Source: Microtetraspora malaysiensis (lineage in GTDB: Bacteria > Actinomycetota > Actinomycetes > Streptosporangiales > Streptosporangiaceae). From it: a stretch of DNA of 64,000 bases. Positions 60,998-64,000 of this stretch are shown piece by piece (position 1 is the first letter of the stretch; each line of letters begins with the position of its first letter). Position numbers and translations under genes: made by a program. The notes under the pieces were generated by a model that worked only from the letters and a program-made list of their open reading frames with translations, had not been told where the DNA came from and made no database searches. Where the stretch lies: NCBI RefSeq assembly GCF_001528665.1, contig NZ_BBYJ01000010.1, forward strand, positions 186,001 through 250,000, in the 5' to 3' direction.

Positions 60998-63001
60998 ATG
61001 GACGACGCGTCGCACCTGCCGTCAGGGGCCGGACCGCTAGCTCCGGAGTTCGCCGGCATCGACCCGTCGCTGATGAACGGGTTCATCAGCGAACTGGAGC
61101 GGACCGGGCAGGTGATCGCCGAACACGCCGAAGGGATCCGCCGGGAGCTGGCCGTCGTCGATCTGCCTGCCACCGACCTCGCCCCGGTCAGAGAGATCGG
61201 CGGCTGGGCCGAGGAGCAGATCCCCCGGCTCCGTCAGCGGGCGGAGACCATCGACGTCACCCTGCCGTGGCTGCCCAGCGCGGGCTTGCGGCCGTATCAG
61301 GAGAAACCGTTGCTCGCCCCCGGGGACGCACGACGTCAGGGCGCCGCCCTGGCCGAGCGCTTCGTGGCCATCGACCCGGATGAACTCGTTCTCACAGGTA
61401 CGTCGCCCACCGACAGGATGACCGCCGTCATCGGGACGCTCCGCAACCACCGGCACGACGCGAACTTCACCGCAGCCTTCTTCGCCGCTCTCGGAGCCGA
61501 GGGAACGCGGCGGCTCGCCGCCACTCTGCGTCGCCGTCTCTCCGATGAGGCGGTCGACGTCGCCGGTACGGCGTTCGCCACCGCGCTCAGGGGCGGGACA
61601 AAGGTGCCCGGGTTCGCCGCGGTCGCGAACGAACTGCGCAAGAGTACGGGAAAGGACCTCGACGGAGTCGTCGACCTGCTGAAGCCGGGGCCGTACCCGA
61701 CCGAATGGCTGGCCGGGATCGCTTCGGCCGTGCTCACGGAGCGGGTTCACAGCACGGCCGCCAACGGAAACCTCTCCACGTTCATGGACCTGCTCGCGGC
61801 CAACCCCTCGGCGGCACGGTTGGCCATCGGCAAGGCGGCGCGCCTCGGCCCGCCCTCAGCCTGGGAGAAAGAGCTCCTGCGCGGGTTCTCGGAGCGAGAT
61901 GAGAGCGACAAGCTGGCGGGATTCCTGGTGAAGCTCGGCGAGCGGGCACAGCGGGACGGGACGACAGCCGACGCCTTCGGGCGCCTGCTGGCCGCGATGT
62001 CGGGCGCCTACGACGAGAAGCAGGGCGGACACAGCCGGGAGGCCGCCTTCTTCGCCTACACGGTGATGACTACCGTCGATGACATCTCGCTGCATGACGC
62101 GACCCGTGTCCACCTTGGGGAACTCGCCGGTTCGTACGCCCCGGAGATCACCCTGGGCGCCGACATCGAAGCCGTGGACGCGACCATGGACAGCGCTCGG
62201 TTGCCCTCCCCCGGAGTGTTCGAGCCTGTTCTCGTTCCAGGGTTGCGGGGCGCGTTCCGGCTAAGCCCCAAGGACACGTTCCGGTTCCTGACCACCTTCG
62301 CGGCCCAGGCCGAATCGCGAGTTCCGTTCGACGCGGGGATGGGCGAACTCACCCAACGGCTCCTTCCCAGGGTGTCCCAACTGACAAAGAAGGGAGACCC
62401 CTCTGCGATGCACGCTCTCTTCAAAATGCTCGGCAACACCCGAGGTTTCGAACTTGCCGCCGCCGTACGGGTGCTCACGCCGAAAGATAAGGCGGCCAAG
62501 AGCGCACACGACGCAGAGAGCTTTGTGATCGGCACGGCGATGGGAATCGTCGGTTTTGCCCCTCCGTTCGGTGCCGTGATCTGGACCGGGCTCTCCACCG
62601 GAGCGTCCGCGTACTACACGTGGATGCACGAGCCGGAAAAGGATACAGAAGAGCTCCAGAAGCTCATCTCATTCGAAGTACTGGGCCGCAAGCACAACAT
62701 CACCGGCCTCCTCATGGAGCAAGGTTTCACACCACGGGTTCCTCCTGCCCAGACCTCCCACGGCAAGGGGTCTCTTATCACAGACAAGAACGGCTCTCTC
62801 TTGCCTTTCGTTGAGATCAACAAGCATGGCGAGAATGGCCGTCAGGCTCTCGATCAATGGTTGATCGACAATGGGATGGGAACTTCCCAGACCCACACCC
62901 TGGGCTACCTGTCAAGCACCGAAGCAGACTTTTTCGAGGGGAACAGGAACACCGGATACCAGCGGGCGCTCGCCTACGAGGGAAAACTTACGACAGACTG
63001 A
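60998..63001 (+). CDS. large DUF6571-like protein, possible type VII-associated cargo
   Basis: 667 residues from ATG at 60998; CATGAT 6 bp upstream would make it leaderless. The N-terminal ~95 residues are helical (SLMNGFISELERTGQVIAEH), as in ESX substrates. The middle (NFTAAFFAALGAEGTRRLAA, YPTEWLAGIASAVLTERV, DLLAANPSAARLAIGKAARL) resembles DUF6571 proteins. A hydrophobic stretch about 509-541 (IGTAMGIVGFAPPFGAVIW) precedes a ~125-residue C-terminal part with lower GC3 (LITDKNGSLLPFVEINKHGE). No signal peptide. Secretion and toxicity are inferences. Confidence 0.8.
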   Translation: MDDASHLPSGAGPLAPEFAGIDPSLMNGFISELERTGQVIAEHAEGIRRELAVVDLPATDLAPVREIGGWAEEQIPRLRQRAETIDVTLPWLPSAGLRPYQEKPLLAPGDARRQGAALAERFVAIDPDELVLTGTSPTDRMTAVIGTLRNHRHDANFTAAFFAALGAEGTRRLAATLRRRLSDEAVDVAGTAFATALRGGTKVPGFAAVANELRKSTGKDLDGVVDLLKPGPYPTEWLAGIASAVLTERVHSTAANGNLSTFMDLLAANPSAARLAIGKAARLGPPSAWEKELLRGFSERDESDKLAGFLVKLGERAQRDGTTADAFGRLLAAMSGAYDEKQGGHSREAAFFAYTVMTTVDDISLHDATRVHLGELAGSYAPEITLGADIEAVDATMDSARLPSPGVFEPVLVPGLRGAFRLSPKDTFRFLTTFAAQAESRVPFDAGMGELTQRLLPRVSQLTKKGDPSAMHALFKMLGNTRGFELAAAVRVLTPKDKAAKSAHDAESFVIGTAMGIVGFAPPFGAVIWTGLSTGASAYYTWMHEPEKDTEELQKLISFEVLGRKHNITGLLMEQGFTPRVPPAQTSHGKGSLITDKNGSLLPFVEINKHGENGRQALDQWLIDNGMGTSQTHTLGYLSSTEADFFEGNRNTGYQRALAYEGKLTTD

Positions 63002-63443
63002 GACACTCCGTCTCCCCCCGGACCACGTACCGCCCTGTCACCGAATCCAAGACCAGAACAGTCCTGGTCACCTCATTCACCAAACGGAACGGCTTCGCCA
63101 TAGGATCCGAAAAATGGTACTTATGGTCGGCTGTGCGTCCTAACGCGCCGACCAGCAAATCGTTCATAGAGCCAGGGTCCATCTCCGGCTCAGCGCCCTC
63201 TCCGGTGGCGGCGAAGGTGCGTTTCGCCCTGTCCTCTCCGCAGGGGATGTCCTTCCCGCCGGGATCCGTTACCCGGACATTCAGCGCACCGCGTTCCTTG
63301 AGAAGTCGCAAAACGTGGGTTTGCAGGGTCGCCGCGGCTTCGGCCACCGTGGGTTCCCGCTCCCCGCAGGCGACCACGAGCAGGGCGAGCACCGAGACCG
63401 CTCCAACGAGCCGCGCGGGAGAGCTGTGACGAGAACGGGACAT
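62988..63443 (-). CDS. lipoprotein of unknown function
   Basis: 151 residues from ATG at 63443, with GGAGG at ideal spacing. Lipobox LLVVAC with Cys26. The body (VAEAAATLQTHVLRLLKERG, VRVTDPGGKDIPCGEDRAKR, MNDLLVGALGRTADHKYHFSD, MAKPFRLVNEVTRTVLVLDS, VVRGETECLSLS) has two cysteines that may form a disulphide. It converges on the DUF6571-like gene, overlapping its end by 14 bp. It could be an immunity-type or accessory lipoprotein; no family recognised. Confidence 0.8.
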   Translation of the reverse strand: MSRSRHSSPARLVGAVSVLALLVVACGEREPTVAEAAATLQTHVLRLLKERGALNVRVTDPGGKDIPCGEDRAKRTFAATGEGAEPEMDPGSMNDLLVGALGRTADHKYHFSDPMAKPFRLVNEVTRTVLVLDSVTGRYVVRGETECLSLS

Positions 63444-63525
63444 GAAATATCCTCCGAGTCTGGCCGCCTGAGCGCACGATCTCATATGGGCCGGGGGACT
63501 GCACACGCCATTCCGGAGAGGAAAG

Positions 63526-63825
63526 GTGAGGTGTTTGACGGCGAACCCTGATGACATGGTGCCGAACCCTCGCAAGCAGGAACTTTTGCGAGCGCTGGAA
63601 AAGGTGCGCATGCATGCCAGGCAACTGGAGGCGGCGCTCGACCCGCCGCATGCGACCTTCACCGGGAAGACGGTCTGGGTGGGGCCGCAGGCGCGGGCGT
63701 TCGCGGACGAACTGACCCAAAGGCGGGCGCGACTGCGGTCGCTCATCCAGCGGATCGTCAGCGACCTGGAGGCCGAGTTCATGGCCACGCCTGAGAAGGT
63801 GAGGCGATCGCCAACCGCGTACTGA
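63526..63825 (+). CDS. small WxG-containing helical protein
   Basis: 99 residues from GTG 63526 after GGAGAGGAAAG; TTG 63535 or ATG 63556 are alternatives. Two amphipathic helices (KQELLRALEKVRMHARQLEAAL; ARAFADELTQRRARLRSLIQRIVSDLEAEF) flank TVWVGPQA, with W51-V-G53 in the turn, the WXG100 layout of ESX substrates. It lies 82 bp from the divergent lipoprotein. Assignment to WXG100 is by pattern only. Confidence 0.7.
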   Translation: MRCLTANPDDMVPNPRKQELLRALEKVRMHARQLEAALDPPHATFTGKTVWVGPQARAFADELTQRRARLRSLIQRIVSDLEAEFMATPEKVRRSPTAY

Positions 63826-64000
63826 GACCGGCAGAGCTCCCCCACGCAGCTTGATCTCGACGCTTCGTCTGTTCCATCGCGCTCCTCGCAGATAGGAACA
63901 GGCTGTCTCGGGTGGTCATCGGACATGACCAAGCAGGATGTTCGTCCACAGCCGCCGGGCAGGGACGGCGCGGAGCCACTCGCTCTCCGTGACAACGGCG

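Overview
This is a stretch of chromosome from a high-GC actinomycete. The gene order (rnj-dapA, pgsA-cinA-clgR, rimP-nusA-ylxR-infB, rpsO-pnp), heavy use of GTG starts, many apparently leaderless genes and an unusual load of GntR regulators fit a soil or aquatic Streptosporangiales-type organism; the order-level assignment is inference. I found no insertion sequence, prophage, CRISPR array, rRNA or tRNA gene. The window is a housekeeping backbone with accessory regulators and catabolic genes between the conserved blocks.

Layout. 1-2.7 kb: the start of a ROK regulator, a membrane-anchored endonuclease/exonuclease/phosphatase-family protein and a cysteine-free Rrf2 regulator. 2.7-10.1 kb: a Nei-type DNA glycosylase, then a leftward block clgR-like, cinA C-domain, pgsA, rimO, rodZ-like, ftsK. 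10.2-14.2 kb: a divergent uronate dehydrogenase / ketoglutarate-semialdehyde dehydrogenase pair, a MarR-SnoaL operon and a DUF402 gene. 14.3-17.1 kb: rnj and dapA. 17.4-25.3 kb: an accessory regulator zone with a GntR/UTRA gene, radC, two adjacent genes each encoding two fused GntR winged-helix domains, a DUF4142 exported protein, a head-to-head EamA/MocR pair, a CGNR protein and an acetyltransferase. 25.4-27.7 kb: menA, a coiled-coil repeat protein and dapB. 27.8-44.2 kb: the leftward RNA-metabolism and translation block (M16 protease, pnp, rpsO, ribF, truB, nrnA-like, rbfA, DUF503, infB, ylxR, nusA, rimP, proS), with a rightward pair of ferritin-like genes inserted.

45-60.9 kb is mainly catabolic. 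The TetR regulator at 59.5 kb closely resembles KstR2, the repressor of the steroid C/D-ring (HIP) pathway. Three sites fitting or nearly fitting its palindrome AnCAAGnnCTTGnT lie before an IpdE2/FadE33-like acyl-CoA dehydrogenase, before a flavin reductase + IpdE1/FadE30-like dehydrogenase operon, and before the regulator itself. I read this as a dispersed KstR2 regulon in which the two halves of the IpdE1-IpdE2 enzyme are encoded about 7 kb apart. Between these genes are an FprA-type ferredoxin reductase, a DUF6986 aldolase-like gene, cutC, a GntR gene with twin operators, a NagZ-type glycosidase and a PhoD-like protein with altered metal-site motifs.

61-64 kb holds the least familiar locus: a 667-residue DUF6571-like protein whose 3-prime part has a visibly lower GC3, a convergent overlapping lipoprotein gene and a small WxG-containing helical protein. 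It resembles an ESX/type VII-associated cargo island.

Regulation is unusually readable. Several genes appear leaderless (MarR, EamA, MocR, the second double-GntR gene, the IpdE2-like gene), with operators overlapping the promoter, and many gene ends carry long GC-rich hairpins without U-tracts.
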